A stretch of DNA of 56,116 bases, taken from contig CABZRS010000005.1 in the NCBI GenBank assembly GCA_902528135.1, positions 1-56,116 on the forward strand. Direction: 5' to 3'. The notes beneath the pieces were generated by a model. That model did no database searches and was not told where the DNA came from. It worked only from the letters and a program-made list of their open reading frames with translations. Source of the DNA: an uncultured Pelagibacteraceae bacterium (lineage in GTDB: Bacteria > Pseudomonadota > Alphaproteobacteria > Pelagibacterales > Pelagibacteraceae). A program made the translations under genes and the position numbers. Of this stretch, positions 44,222 to 51,604 are shown piece after piece (positions within the stretch are counted from its first letter, which is position 1; every line of letters starts with the position of its first letter).

Positions 44222-44492
44222 TTAGTCTGAACAGACACTCATTACTGTTGTCTCTTGTTTATGGCCAGACTCTGCAATTACTTTAGCATTCTCTGGATTC
44301 TGCATAAATTTTTGCATAGTGTCTGCTGCTGGTGTTTCCATCACAATATGTACTTTATTTGGATTTTCTATTTCATTACCTACGTAAATAGTTTTAATAC
44401 CTGCTGCTTCTCTTGGGCCAGAATGTTCATCAAACAATTTTTTTCCAGTGAGTCCAGTCTTTTACTTCAAAGTTACCAACCATTTTTACCAT
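44222..44492 (-). pseudogene. Frameshifted small dimeric-barrel (ABM-like) gene
   Basis: The gene opens at ATG 44492, one base after the upstream cupin stop, and reads MVKMVGNFEVKDWTHWKK. It then meets a run of seven A on the coding strand (44438-44444) and stops within three codons. In the next frame the expected continuation LFDEHSGPREAAGIKTIYVG runs on to 44222. The span of 271 bases is 90 codons plus one base, so one extra A explains the break. With six A it would encode 89 residues of ABM-like type. Either the base is a sequencing error, a real mutation, or slippage restores the frame. Confidence 0.75.
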
Positions 44493-44493
44493 T

Positions 44494-44844
44494 TTATTCC
44501 CCCCAAACCCCAGCAAATTCATATGCTTCAACAGGTTCGTTGCCAATTACCCAAGCGTCATGTCCAGGTGTTACAGAGTAAGAGTCTCCTGCTTTATACG
44601 TAACCTCTGTTCCATCATCGTGTTTAGCACATACAGAACCTTTTGTGATAATTCCAATATGGTTTGCCTGACAACTATCAGTTCCAATATGTGGCTTAAC
44701 ATCTGTAGACCATTTCCATCCTGGTTTTAAATGCAATCTTACTACTCTTTGACCACCTACCTTAACTGCTTCAATTTTAGCATTATTAAATTTATCAACT
44801 ATTTCGTCTGCTTTATCAAAAGTTTTAACTTCAATACTAGCCAT
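44494..44844 (-). CDS. Cupin-domain protein
   Basis: This 116-residue cytoplasmic protein is a single small cupin. The beta-barrel motif region reads RLHLKPGWKWSTDVKPHIGTDSCQANHIGIITKG, then GDSYSVTPGHDAWVIGNEPVEAYEFAG, giving His and Asp/His residues suited to a metal site but not the exact germin pattern. A good AAAGGAG site precedes ATG 44844. It sits in the middle of the small-protein run. Substrate unknown. Confidence 0.78.
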   Translation of the reverse strand: MASIEVKTFDKADEIVDKFNNAKIEAVKVGGQRVVRLHLKPGWKWSTDVKPHIGTDSCQANHIGIITKGSVCAKHDDGTEVTYKAGDSYSVTPGHDAWVIGNEPVEAYEFAGVWGE

Positions 44845-44868
44845 ATTAACTCCTTTGTAAGTTTATAG

Positions 44869-45195
44869 TTATTTTGGTATTTTTGTTGCTCCAGTTTCTA
44901 CTTCGATGATTTTACCATCTTTAAATTTCCAACAACACATAAGAGCTTCAGTATTTCCATCTTGATAAGTAACATATGAATGATCAAAACCAATTTCATC
45001 ATTTTCAAAAAGGATCCTGTATTTTGCGGGACTCATCATCCCTTTACTTACAGCTTCAACCATACCTGCTTTTCCCATGTGCACATATTCTCCTTTGAGA
45101 TGGGAAAACATTTTATAGTCATCGTGCACCAGCTCACCAGCTGCTGCACCATCTTTTTCCATGATTGCTTTGTTTAGTTTTTCTAAAATTGACAT
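44869..45195 (-). CDS. SnoaL/NTF2-like small protein (paralogue 2)
   Basis: This 108-residue cytoplasmic protein, SILEKLNKAIMEKDGAAAGELVHDDYKM then strands ending VETGATKIPK, is paralogous to the product of 42427-42747 and more distantly like the 124-residue protein encoded just upstream. The NTF2-like fold is used for isomerases, hydrolases and plain binding proteins; no specific activity can be claimed. It follows the first SnoaL gene by 8 bases. Confidence 0.75.
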   Translation of the reverse strand: MSILEKLNKAIMEKDGAAAGELVHDDYKMFSHLKGEYVHMGKAGMVEAVSKGMMSPAKYRILFENDEIGFDHSYVTYQDGNTEALMCCWKFKDGKIIEVETGATKIPK

Positions 45196-45203
45196 ATCGT
45201 TAC

Positions 45204-45578
45204 CTACTTCTTCATTGCATTGAACATGCTTAGAGTGTCGTCAAACGCAATAAACATTGTCAGTTTACCATCATCACCTACTTCAAAGTAATGACCAAAA
45301 ATAGTATCCATGCCATCTGCCTTAGCAGTTGCCTTAACAAACACTTTGTTTCCCTCGCTAATCATCATATCTGGGGTTACTGAAAAATTACTCCAAAGTT
45401 GTGGTACTTGCATCATGGTTTTCATATATGCTTCTTTGCCTTTATGAGTTCCTGACATTGGATGTTTATCTCCAGGATAAATCCAAGTGATATCATCATG
45501 TACCATATCCATAAATGCTTCCATTTCTCCTTTACCAAAAAGTTCATACCCTTTTTTTACTACTTCTTTTGCGTCCAT
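45204..45578 (-). CDS. SnoaL-like polyketide-cyclase-fold protein
   Basis: This 124-residue cytoplasmic protein matches the SnoaL-like pattern: VKKGYELFGKGEMEAFMDMVHDDITWIYPGDKHPMSG, THKGKEAYMKTM, then FVKATAKADGMDTIFGHYFEV with the usual strand that lines the pocket. It is the first gene of the eleven-gene minus-strand run and has a strong AAAGGAGATTT ribosome binding site. Function unknown; the family includes cyclases, hydratases and ketosteroid-isomerase-like enzymes. Confidence 0.8.
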   Translation of the reverse strand: MDAKEVVKKGYELFGKGEMEAFMDMVHDDITWIYPGDKHPMSGTHKGKEAYMKTMMQVPQLWSNFSVTPDMMISEGNKVFVKATAKADGMDTIFGHYFEVGDDGKLTMFIAFDDTLSMFNAMKK

Positions 45579-45611
45579 AAAATCTCCTTTAGTTTTTTTA
45601 TATTAAATTTT

Positions 45612-45617
45612 ATTATA
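45612..45617 (-). promoter_or_regulatory. Candidate -10 element for the small-protein run
   Basis: A perfect TATAAT on the minus strand lies 34 bases upstream of the first small-protein gene, in the 82-base spacer after cysK. No convincing -35 accompanies it, so the call is tentative. Confidence 0.35.
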
Positions 45618-45660
45618 AGATAGAAATGTAATGAATTTATTACAGTACTGGTATGCGTGA

Positions 45661-46662
45661 TTATATCCAGTGAGGATAGGGAAGACCTTTTTCTTTTAAA
45701 AAAGATTTATTAAACATCTTAGAGTTGTATTTATCAGATTTATCACAAAGAATTGTTACAATCGTTTTACCTGGACCTAAAAGTTTACCCAATCTTATTG
45801 CTCCAGCAATGTTTACACCACAACTAGTACCTAAACTTAAACCTTCTTTTTCAATTAAATCAAATAGAATGGGTAACGACTCATGGTCACTTATTGAAAA
45901 TGCTCCATCTATATTTGCTTTTGCAAAGTTTGCAGTAACTCTACTAGATCCAATACCTTCTGTAATTGAACCTCCCTCACTTTTTAATTCACCATTTTCA
46001 ATGTAACTATAAAGAGAGGAACCAGTTGGATCCGATAAATATATTTTAATATCTTTATTCTTTTCTTTTAAAAAACTACTTACTCCTGCAATTGTACCAC
46101 CAGTACCAGATGAACATACAAAACCATCTATTTTGCCGTCAGTCTGTTCCCATATTTCTGGCCCAGTTGTTTCATAATGACCTTTAGAATTGGCTGTATT
46201 GTCAAATTGATTAGCCCAAACTACACCGTGATTGTTACTACTTTTCAATTCATCAGCCAATCTTCCTGCGTATTTAACAAAGTTATTTTCATCTTTATAA
46301 GGTTTTGGTGGAACCAACCTTAAATCAGCTCCAATATTTCTTAATAGATCTTTTTTTTCTTGTGTTTGATTATCGTTCATTACGATAATAGTTTTATAAC
46401 CAATAGAATTTCCTAAAAGACATAATCCAATTCCAGTATTACCAGCAGTTCCCTCAACAATTGTTCCACCTTTTGAAATTAGTTTTTTTTCTTCAGCATC
46501 TCTTATTAAAGCTAGAGCAGCTCTATCTTTTACTGAACCACCTGGATTAAGGTACTCTGCTTTTCCATAAATATTACAACCAGTAATTTCTGATGCGGCT
46601 TTTAATTTAAATAAAGGTGTGTTTCCTATTGCTTCGACAAAATTATTTTGTAAAGTTTTCAT
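45661..46662 (-). CDS. cysK: Cysteine synthase (O-acetylserine sulfhydrylase) family
   Basis: This PLP enzyme would make cysteine from O-acetylserine and sulfide. The 333-residue protein has the PLP Lys45 in [25 protein letters not shown] as the substrate loop, [15 protein letters not shown] for the phosphate, and [13 protein letters not shown] near the C terminus. The final [21 protein letters not shown] matches a longer CysK branch common in alphaproteobacteria. Its ATG overlaps the cysE stop by 4 bases (ATGA), so the two enzymes of cysteine synthesis are coupled. Confidence 0.9.
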   Translation of the reverse strand: MKTLQNNFVEAIGNTPLFKLKAASEITGCNIYGKAEYLNPGGSVKDRAALALIRDAEEKKLISKGGTIVEGTAGNTGIGLCLLGNSIGYKTIIVMNDNQTQEKKDLLRNIGADLRLVPPKPYKDENNFVKYAGRLADELKSSNNHGVVWANQFDNTANSKGHYETTGPEIWEQTDGKIDGFVCSSGTGGTIAGVSSFLKEKNKDIKIYLSDPTGSSLYSYIENGELKSEGGSITEGIGSSRVTANFAKANIDGAFSISDHESLPILFDLIEKEGLSLGTSCGVNIAGAIRLGKLLGPGKTIVTILCDKSDKYNSKMFNKSFLKEKGLPYPHWI

Positions 46663-47240
46663 ACATCAAGCTTTGTATCACCCCCTGGCGCAACACCATA
46701 GGGTTTAAATTCTTCGGATGCAGTTCCAACATTTTTTGCAGGAATTCCAACCATTACTGCATTTTCTGGAACATCTTTAGTAACAACAGCGTTGGCTCCA
46801 ATTTTTGCATTTTTACCAACCACAACTGGTCCAAGTATTTGTGCACCAGAACCTACTACAACATTTTCTTTTAGTGTTGGATGTCTCTTAATGTTTCTTT
46901 GATCATCAGAATTAATACTCGGAGCAATTCCACCTAATGTTGCCATGTGATAGATGGTTACGTTATCTCCGATATCAGAAGTTTCTCCTATAACCACTCC
47001 CATGCCATGATCTATAAAAAGATTTTTTCCAATTTTAGCATTTGGATGAATTTCTATACCTGTTAAAAATCTTGAGAACTGAGAAATTATTCTTGCAATA
47101 AGATGAAATTTTGCAATCGAAAAAAAATTTGCAATTCTATGAAAAAATACAGCTTTAACTCCAGGATAAGTTAGTATTAAACTCAACTTTGATCTTGCAG
47201 CAGGATCTCTTTTAATTATCGACTCTAAAAAATCATTCAT
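46659..47240 (-). CDS. cysE: Serine O-acetyltransferase
   Basis: This enzyme acetylates serine, the first step of cysteine synthesis. The 193-residue protein is the short form of CysE: an N-terminal helical part, then the left-handed beta-helix of hexapeptide repeats ([60 protein letters not shown]). The catalytic His sits in FIDHG and YHMATLGG. It lies upstream of cysK on the same strand. Confidence 0.9.
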   Translation of the reverse strand: MNDFLESIIKRDPAARSKLSLILTYPGVKAVFFHRIANFFSIAKFHLIARIISQFSRFLTGIEIHPNAKIGKNLFIDHGMGVVIGETSDIGDNVTIYHMATLGGIAPSINSDDQRNIKRHPTLKENVVVGSGAQILGPVVVGKNAKIGANAVVTKDVPENAVMVGIPAKNVGTASEEFKPYGVAPGGDTKLDV

Positions 47241-47270
47241 GTTTATTTAAGATTAGTTATTTTAATTTAA

Positions 47271-47381
47271 CTACTTGTTACAACAGCAGTTTTCTGATGA
47301 TGGTTTGCAATCACAGTTTTTACAAACGCATCTGTCATAAGAACAGTTTATACATTTACAATGTTTATTATTGCATACCAT
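47271..47381 (-). CDS. Metallothionein-like tiny Cys-rich protein (36 residues)
   Basis: A short complete frame runs from ATG 47381 to TAG 47273-47271. The 36-residue product has 11 cysteines (3, 8, 10, 13, 18, 20, 23, 25, 32, 33, 34) and one His (7): the core reads CNNKHCKCINC, then CVCKNCDC and a CCC near the C terminus. Three CxC pairs and overall composition suggest a metallothionein-like metal-binding peptide, though I recognise no exact family. No signal peptide is visible. It lies between cysE and a persulfide-dioxygenase-like gene on the same strand. No clear ribosome binding site is seen. Confidence 0.65.
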   Translation of the reverse strand: MVCNNKHCKCINCSYDRCVCKNCDCKPSSENCCCNK

Positions 47382-47435
47382 AAGAGTTATATAATTGTAT
47401 ATTTTTTAAAAACAATACTAATAATAACCGTGATT

Positions 47436-48128
47436 TTAGAGTTCTTTAAGCGTTAATCCCTTTAGATTTGCTGGTACTGCGATATCCATCATTTTTGGAT
47501 TGGCAAGATTAAGATTATTCATTATTTGAGCATATTCCTCTTTTGAGCTAACTTGTAACCGAGGATTATGATTTTTCTCATTACCAATTGTTGAATTTTT
47601 TTTACCATTATAATCGTGAGCAGGATAAACAAGTGTTTCATCAGGAAGTTTTAATAGTTTACCAAATAATGATTCATAAGCCTGATGAGAACTACCATTT
47701 TGAAAATCAGTTCTACCTGTCCCATTTATTAAAAGAGTATCTCCTGTAAAAACTCTATCATTCATTAAGTAACTATATGAACAATCAGTATGGCCTGGAG
47801 TATAAATGGCTTTAAGTTCAATTTTCTCAATATTTATATTTTCTTCATCTTTTAACTTTATATCAATGACCTCCGACTTAGAATTTTCACCCATAATACG
47901 AATGCAATTTGTTCTTTTATTTAACTCGTTTAGACCAGTCACATGATCAGCATGAATATGAGTGTCTATTACCTTCACTAGTTTTAAATCTAAATCCTTT
48001 AAAACTTTTATATATTGATCAGTATGCTCAATAACTGGATCTATGATCAAAGCCTCTCTACCTTTTCCACTAGAAATAATGTAAGTATAAGTTGAGGATT
48101 TTTCATCAAACAATTGGTTAAATATCAT
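47436..48128 (-). CDS. Persulfide dioxygenase-like metallo-beta-lactamase-fold protein
   Basis: This 230-residue cytoplasmic protein has the metal motif THIHADHVTG (His57, His59, Asp61, His62), TPGHTDCSYSYL, VFTGDTLLINGTGRTDFQ and YPAHDYNG. The GRTDFQ and NPRL segments are typical of the ETHE1/persulfide-dioxygenase group rather than glyoxalase II. It would oxidise glutathione or other persulfides to sulfite. Context with cysteine synthesis and a thiol peroxidase supports a sulfur role. Confidence 0.85.
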   Translation of the reverse strand: MIFNQLFDEKSSTYTYIISSGKGREALIIDPVIEHTDQYIKVLKDLDLKLVKVIDTHIHADHVTGLNELNKRTNCIRIMGENSKSEVIDIKLKDEENINIEKIELKAIYTPGHTDCSYSYLMNDRVFTGDTLLINGTGRTDFQNGSSHQAYESLFGKLLKLPDETLVYPAHDYNGKKNSTIGNEKNHNPRLQVSSKEEYAQIMNNLNLANPKMMDIAVPANLKGLTLKEL

Positions 48129-48147
48129 ATTAAAAGACTATTAAAAT

Positions 48148-48176
48148 TTGCATACCAAATCAATCTTCATTATAAT
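48148..48176 (+). promoter_or_regulatory. Sigma70-type promoter for the peroxiredoxin gene
   Basis: TTGCAT (48148-48153), a 17-base spacer and a perfect TATAAT (48171-48176) precede the peroxiredoxin gene by 30 bases. The -10 is part of the self-complementary ATTATAAT (48169-48176), so it may also fire toward the divergent metallo-beta-lactamase-fold gene. Confidence 0.62.
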
Positions 48177-48206
48177 TATTCTAAATAATAACTAAGGAGA
48201 GACTAA

Positions 48207-48866
48207 ATGTTAAAAATAAACAGTATGTGTCCTGATTTTCAATGCAAAACCACAGAGGGAGATATTTCTTTTCATGAGTGGCTTGGAGATAGTTGGGGCG
48301 TATTATTTTCTCACCCAAAAGATTTTACACCAGTTTGTACTACAGAATTAGGTTCATTAGGACAAATGAAAGCGGAGTTTGATGCAAGAAATGTAAAAGT
48401 AATCGGACTAAGTGTAGACGGAGTTGAGGATCACAAAAAATGGTTAGAAGATATCAAAGATGTATCTGGAACGATGCCTGATTATCCTATTATCGCTGAT
48501 GAAGATTTAAAAGTTGCAAAACTTTTCAATATGTTAGAAGCTGATGCAGGAACAACATCAATGGGACGTACAGCAGTTGATAATGAGACTGTTAGAACTA
48601 TTTTTGTTGTTAGACCAGATAAAAGAATTGGTCTTTATTTAACTTACCCAATGGCTACAGGTAGAAATTTCCATGAAATTTTAAGAGCCATAGACTCAAT
48701 GCAACTTACTGCAAAACATAGAGTTGCTACTCCAGCTAACTGGAAAAAAGGTGAAGACGTAGTTATTCTTCCTGCTGTGAAAGATGATGAAGCTAAGAAA
48801 ATATATCCAGATGGATGGGAAACAGTTAAGCCTTATTTAAGAAAAGTTCCAGATCCAACAAAGTAA
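48207..48866 (+). CDS. 1-Cys peroxiredoxin (Prx6-type)
   Basis: This thiol peroxidase reduces hydrogen peroxide and organic peroxides in the cytoplasm. The 219-residue protein has the peroxidatic Cys44 in KDFTPVCTTE, with Thr41, and the long C-terminal extension containing TPANWKKGEDVVILPAVKDDEA that marks the Prx6 branch. No Cys is placed as a typical resolving residue. ATG 48207 has an AAGGAGA site upstream. It is expressed from its own promoter. Confidence 0.93.
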   Translation: MLKINSMCPDFQCKTTEGDISFHEWLGDSWGVLFSHPKDFTPVCTTELGSLGQMKAEFDARNVKVIGLSVDGVEDHKKWLEDIKDVSGTMPDYPIIADEDLKVAKLFNMLEADAGTTSMGRTAVDNETVRTIFVVRPDKRIGLYLTYPMATGRNFHEILRAIDSMQLTAKHRVATPANWKKGEDVVILPAVKDDEAKKIYPDGWETVKPYLRKVPDPTK

Positions 48867-48890
48867 TAAGGATTTAGGATTAATTTATTA

Positions 48891-48922
48891 TCTCAGTTCT
48901 AGTTAAATAATTAGAACTGAGA
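48891..48922. terminator. Bidirectional hairpin between convergent genes
   Basis: An 11-base-pair stem (48891-48901 with 48912-48922), extendable inward by four pairs including one G-T, lies between the convergent peroxiredoxin and racemase genes. T runs are short on both sides, so it may end transcription weakly in both directions. Confidence 0.55.
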
Positions 48923-48927
48923 TTAAA

Positions 48928-49626
48928 TTAAGACTTTTTATATTTTTTCATTGAAATATTTGCCAAAAGAAGATTTGGATCAATAAATACTTTAGATTGC
49001 TTTATTTTCTTAAAAGATTTGTAGGCAAATATTGCAATTGGCAACTCAGTACATCCAAGAATTATTTTTTTACATTTAATTTTTATTAAATAATTTACAG
49101 CTGGTCTAATTGCTTTTTCTGCTTCTTTAATTTTTCCCATTTTAACTAGCTTTATTGATTTATTTACTGAATCTTTTTGTAAACTTTTGTTAGGACTTAC
49201 TAAATTAAAATTTTTATCAAAATATTTATTATAAACTTTAGTGCTTAATGTAGCCTCAGTAGATAAAATACCAATCTTAGAGTTTTTTTTACAGTTTTTT
49301 GATGTGTCTAAGTAAACTTCTTTAGGCATACTAAGTATTGGTACTTTAACTTTTTTTCTTAAATCATCGTACCAATAATGGGCTGTGTTGCATGGCATTA
49401 CAATGAATTTACAATTATTTTTTTGTAACATTTTACACCCTTCAACAAGTGAATCTAAAACGTTGTAATATTTTTTTAAATTTTCTGGTCGTTTTGGAAT
49501 GTTAGACTTGTTAAATAAAACAAACATCGGATATTGTTGATCAAGTTTCCCAGTATTAATTTTCGCAAGTTTATTGCAAAAATCTAATCCAGCCTGTGTT
49601 CCCATTCCTCCAAGAATACCAATCAT
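48928..49626 (-). CDS. Aspartate/glutamate racemase-family protein
   Basis: This PLP-independent amino-acid racemase family member has 232 residues. It opens with IGILGGMGTQAGLDF. The two catalytic cysteines are Cys79 (VMPCNTAHYW) and Cys192 (LGCTELPIA). The sequence is closer to aspartate racemase than to MurI. It is alone on the minus strand, divergent from the hydrolase gene. Cell-wall D-glutamate or D-aspartate use are both possible. Confidence 0.83.
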   Translation of the reverse strand: MIGILGGMGTQAGLDFCNKLAKINTGKLDQQYPMFVLFNKSNIPKRPENLKKYYNVLDSLVEGCKMLQKNNCKFIVMPCNTAHYWYDDLRKKVKVPILSMPKEVYLDTSKNCKKNSKIGILSTEATLSTKVYNKYFDKNFNLVSPNKSLQKDSVNKSIKLVKMGKIKEAEKAIRPAVNYLIKIKCKKIILGCTELPIAIFAYKSFKKIKQSKVFIDPNLLLANISMKKYKKS

Positions 49627-49686
49627 AAATCTACTTTGAATTTTGTTTTAAAAGTAACAATATACAACTATATTTTATAAACAATT

Positions 49687-50439
49687 ATGCAAGACATTTA
49701 TATTGATGATATAGGTTCAGGATATCCACTTGTTTTAGTTCATGGATATTTAGGGTCATCAGAAATGTGGAAACTTCAAAAAGATTATCTGCATAAAAAA
49801 TTTAGAATTATTGCACCAGCTTTGCCTGGTTTTGGTGAAAGCTTTAATGCAAAATCTTTAAATAGTATTAGTTTAATGGCTAAATTCATTATTCAACAAA
49901 TTGATTTAAAAAATATAGATAAGTTTAATTTAATGGGTCACTCGATGGGTGGAATGATAGTACAAGAAATTGTAAATCTATCTGGAGATAGAATTAATAA
50001 ATTGATTTGTTTCGCTACTGGACCTATTGGTGACATTCCAGGAAGATTTGAACCTATAAATACATCGATAAAAAAGCTGGGTGAGGAAGGAATTAAGGAA
50101 CAAGTAAAAAGAATACCACCAAAGTGGTTTGTTGAAGGAGATCAAGCCAAAAATTATTATTTATGTGAAAAAGCAGTTAAAAATATATCTGAAGAAACAG
50201 CGCGTAACGCCCTAATAGCCATGAGAGACTGGAATGGATTAGAAAATTTAAAAAAAATAAAAAACAAAACCTTGATAATTTGGGGAGATAAAGACAAATC
50301 TTATAATTTTGAACAAGTCTCAACACTTAAAAATAATATTCCTGATAGTAATTTAAAAATATTTACGAACTGCTGTCACAATGTACATCTGGAACAACCT
50401 CAGGAATTTAACCAAGTTGTTGAGGACTTTCTTATTTAA
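49687..50439 (+). CDS. Alpha/beta hydrolase
   Basis: This cytoplasmic alpha/beta-hydrolase-fold enzyme has 250 residues. VLVHGYLGSSEMW carries the oxyanion loop, the nucleophile is Ser86 in GHSMGGMI, the acid is probably the Asp of WGDKD, and the catalytic His is in CHNVHLEQP. It is a single-gene unit between the racemase and the betaine importer. Substrate is unknown; BioH or lactonase-type labels would be guesses. Confidence 0.83.
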   Translation: MQDIYIDDIGSGYPLVLVHGYLGSSEMWKLQKDYLHKKFRIIAPALPGFGESFNAKSLNSISLMAKFIIQQIDLKNIDKFNLMGHSMGGMIVQEIVNLSGDRINKLICFATGPIGDIPGRFEPINTSIKKLGEEGIKEQVKRIPPKWFVEGDQAKNYYLCEKAVKNISEETARNALIAMRDWNGLENLKKIKNKTLIIWGDKDKSYNFEQVSTLKNNIPDSNLKIFTNCCHNVHLEQPQEFNQVVEDFLI

Positions 50440-50495
50440 ATCGGCCATTTTAGGCTTTTGCATAGCAGTATTTACATTTTAGCTCATTAGAAATG

Positions 50496-50524
50496 TTGAC
50501 TCTAAATTTAAAACAAAGTTAGAT
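50496..50524 (+). promoter_or_regulatory. Likely promoter for the betaine-binding protein gene
   Basis: TTGACT (50496-50501) and TTAGAT (50519-50524) are separated by 17 bases, upstream of ATG 50559. The -35 matches the consensus in five of six positions and the -10 in four. Confidence 0.5.
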
Positions 50525-50558
50525 TTTGTTTATAAAAAACAAATTAAATGGGGAAAAT

Positions 50559-51521
50559 ATGAATATAATCAAAAAAATTCTTGTGGCTGGAGTAATTTCA
50601 TTATTTGTACCAGCCTCAAGTTTTGCTGAAAAAGTAAAAATTGGTGATCCTGGTTGGACGGGCGCAACTGCAATTGCAAATTTACTTGCTGCTGTTGTCA
50701 TTGACAAAATGGGTGGTGAAGCCGAGTTAGTTCCAGGAAACAATACTGCAATCTATGGAGCGATTGATAGAAGCAAAGGTGAAATCGAAGTTCACCCTGA
50801 TATTTGGCTACCAAATCAAGAAGCTTATACAAAAGATTTAGTGCCAAAAGGAACATTAAATTTAAGCAAAAATCCTTATGAGGGAAATCAAGGCTATTGT
50901 GTTTCTCAACAATTTGCAAAAAAAATGAATATTACTGCAATAGAAGATTTGGGGAGACCAGAAGTTGTTAAAGCAATGGACAGTGATGGAAATGGAAAAG
51001 GTGAGTTTTGGATTGGTGCTGATGGATGGGCTTCTGCAAATGTAAACCAAGTAAAACTTAGAGACTATAAACTTTACGATGCTGGTATAGAACCAATAAG
51101 AGCTGCTGAGGCTGTAAAAAATGCTAGAGTTTTAGATTCGATCAAAAAGGGTGAGGGTTACGCATTTTATTGTTACAAACCTCATGCTATTTGGGGAATG
51201 GCTGATGTAGTTATGTTGGAAGAACCAAAGTATGATCCTGCTAAATATAAAATGATTCAACCAAAAGCAGATGCAGATTGGTATCAAAAATCATATGTAG
51301 CTTCAAAAGATGCTTTGAAACAAATTCAAATCGGATGGGGAACTTCTTTAGAAAGTAAATCACCAGCGATTGTTGAATTTTTTAAAAATTTCCAGATCAC
51401 AGCAGATGATGTTTCTTGGATGGCATACGAAGTATCAGTTCAAAAAAGAGACCCAGGAGAAGTTGCAAGAGACTGGATGGCTAAAAATAAATCAACAGTT
51501 GATGGTTGGTTAGGTCTTTAA
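50559..51521 (+). CDS. proX: Glycine betaine/proline ABC transporter substrate-binding protein (ProX/OpuAC)
   Basis: This periplasmic binding protein takes up glycine betaine or a related quaternary amine. From ATG 50559 it has 320 residues with signal peptide MNIIKKILVAGVISLFV ending SSFA before EKVKIG. The OpuAC domain opens KIGDPGWTGATAIANLLAAV. A TTG 33 bases earlier would add a hydrophilic stretch before the signal and is rejected. GGGGA at 50550-50554 is the ribosome binding site. ProV and ProW genes follow across a hairpin. Confidence 0.88.
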   Translation: MNIIKKILVAGVISLFVPASSFAEKVKIGDPGWTGATAIANLLAAVVIDKMGGEAELVPGNNTAIYGAIDRSKGEIEVHPDIWLPNQEAYTKDLVPKGTLNLSKNPYEGNQGYCVSQQFAKKMNITAIEDLGRPEVVKAMDSDGNGKGEFWIGADGWASANVNQVKLRDYKLYDAGIEPIRAAEAVKNARVLDSIKKGEGYAFYCYKPHAIWGMADVVMLEEPKYDPAKYKMIQPKADADWYQKSYVASKDALKQIQIGWGTSLESKSPAIVEFFKNFQITADDVSWMAYEVSVQKRDPGEVARDWMAKNKSTVDGWLGL

Positions 51522-51543
51522 TTTAGTCAATTTAAATTTAATT

Positions 51544-51570
51544 TACCTGGCGACTTATAGTTGCCAGGTA
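51544..51570 (+). terminator. Hairpin between proX and proV
   Basis: An 11-base-pair stem (51544-51554 with 51560-51570, one G-T pair) closes a 5-base loop. No long T run follows. It occupies the post-binding-protein position seen in the other importers of this window. Confidence 0.6.
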
Positions 51571-51604
51571 TCATTTTCAATAATATTAAGCTAAAATCCA
51601 TTTT

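Noticed and set aside
50440..50525. A possible riboswitch leader before proX
   Set aside because: Only about 85 bases with no paired core matching a glycine, SAM or other riboswitch that I can recognise; a plain promoter explains the spacer.
50526..50558. TTG start at 50526 for proX
   Set aside because: It would place a hydrophilic stretch before the signal peptide and overlap the likely transcription start region; ATG 50559 with its own ribosome binding site fits better.
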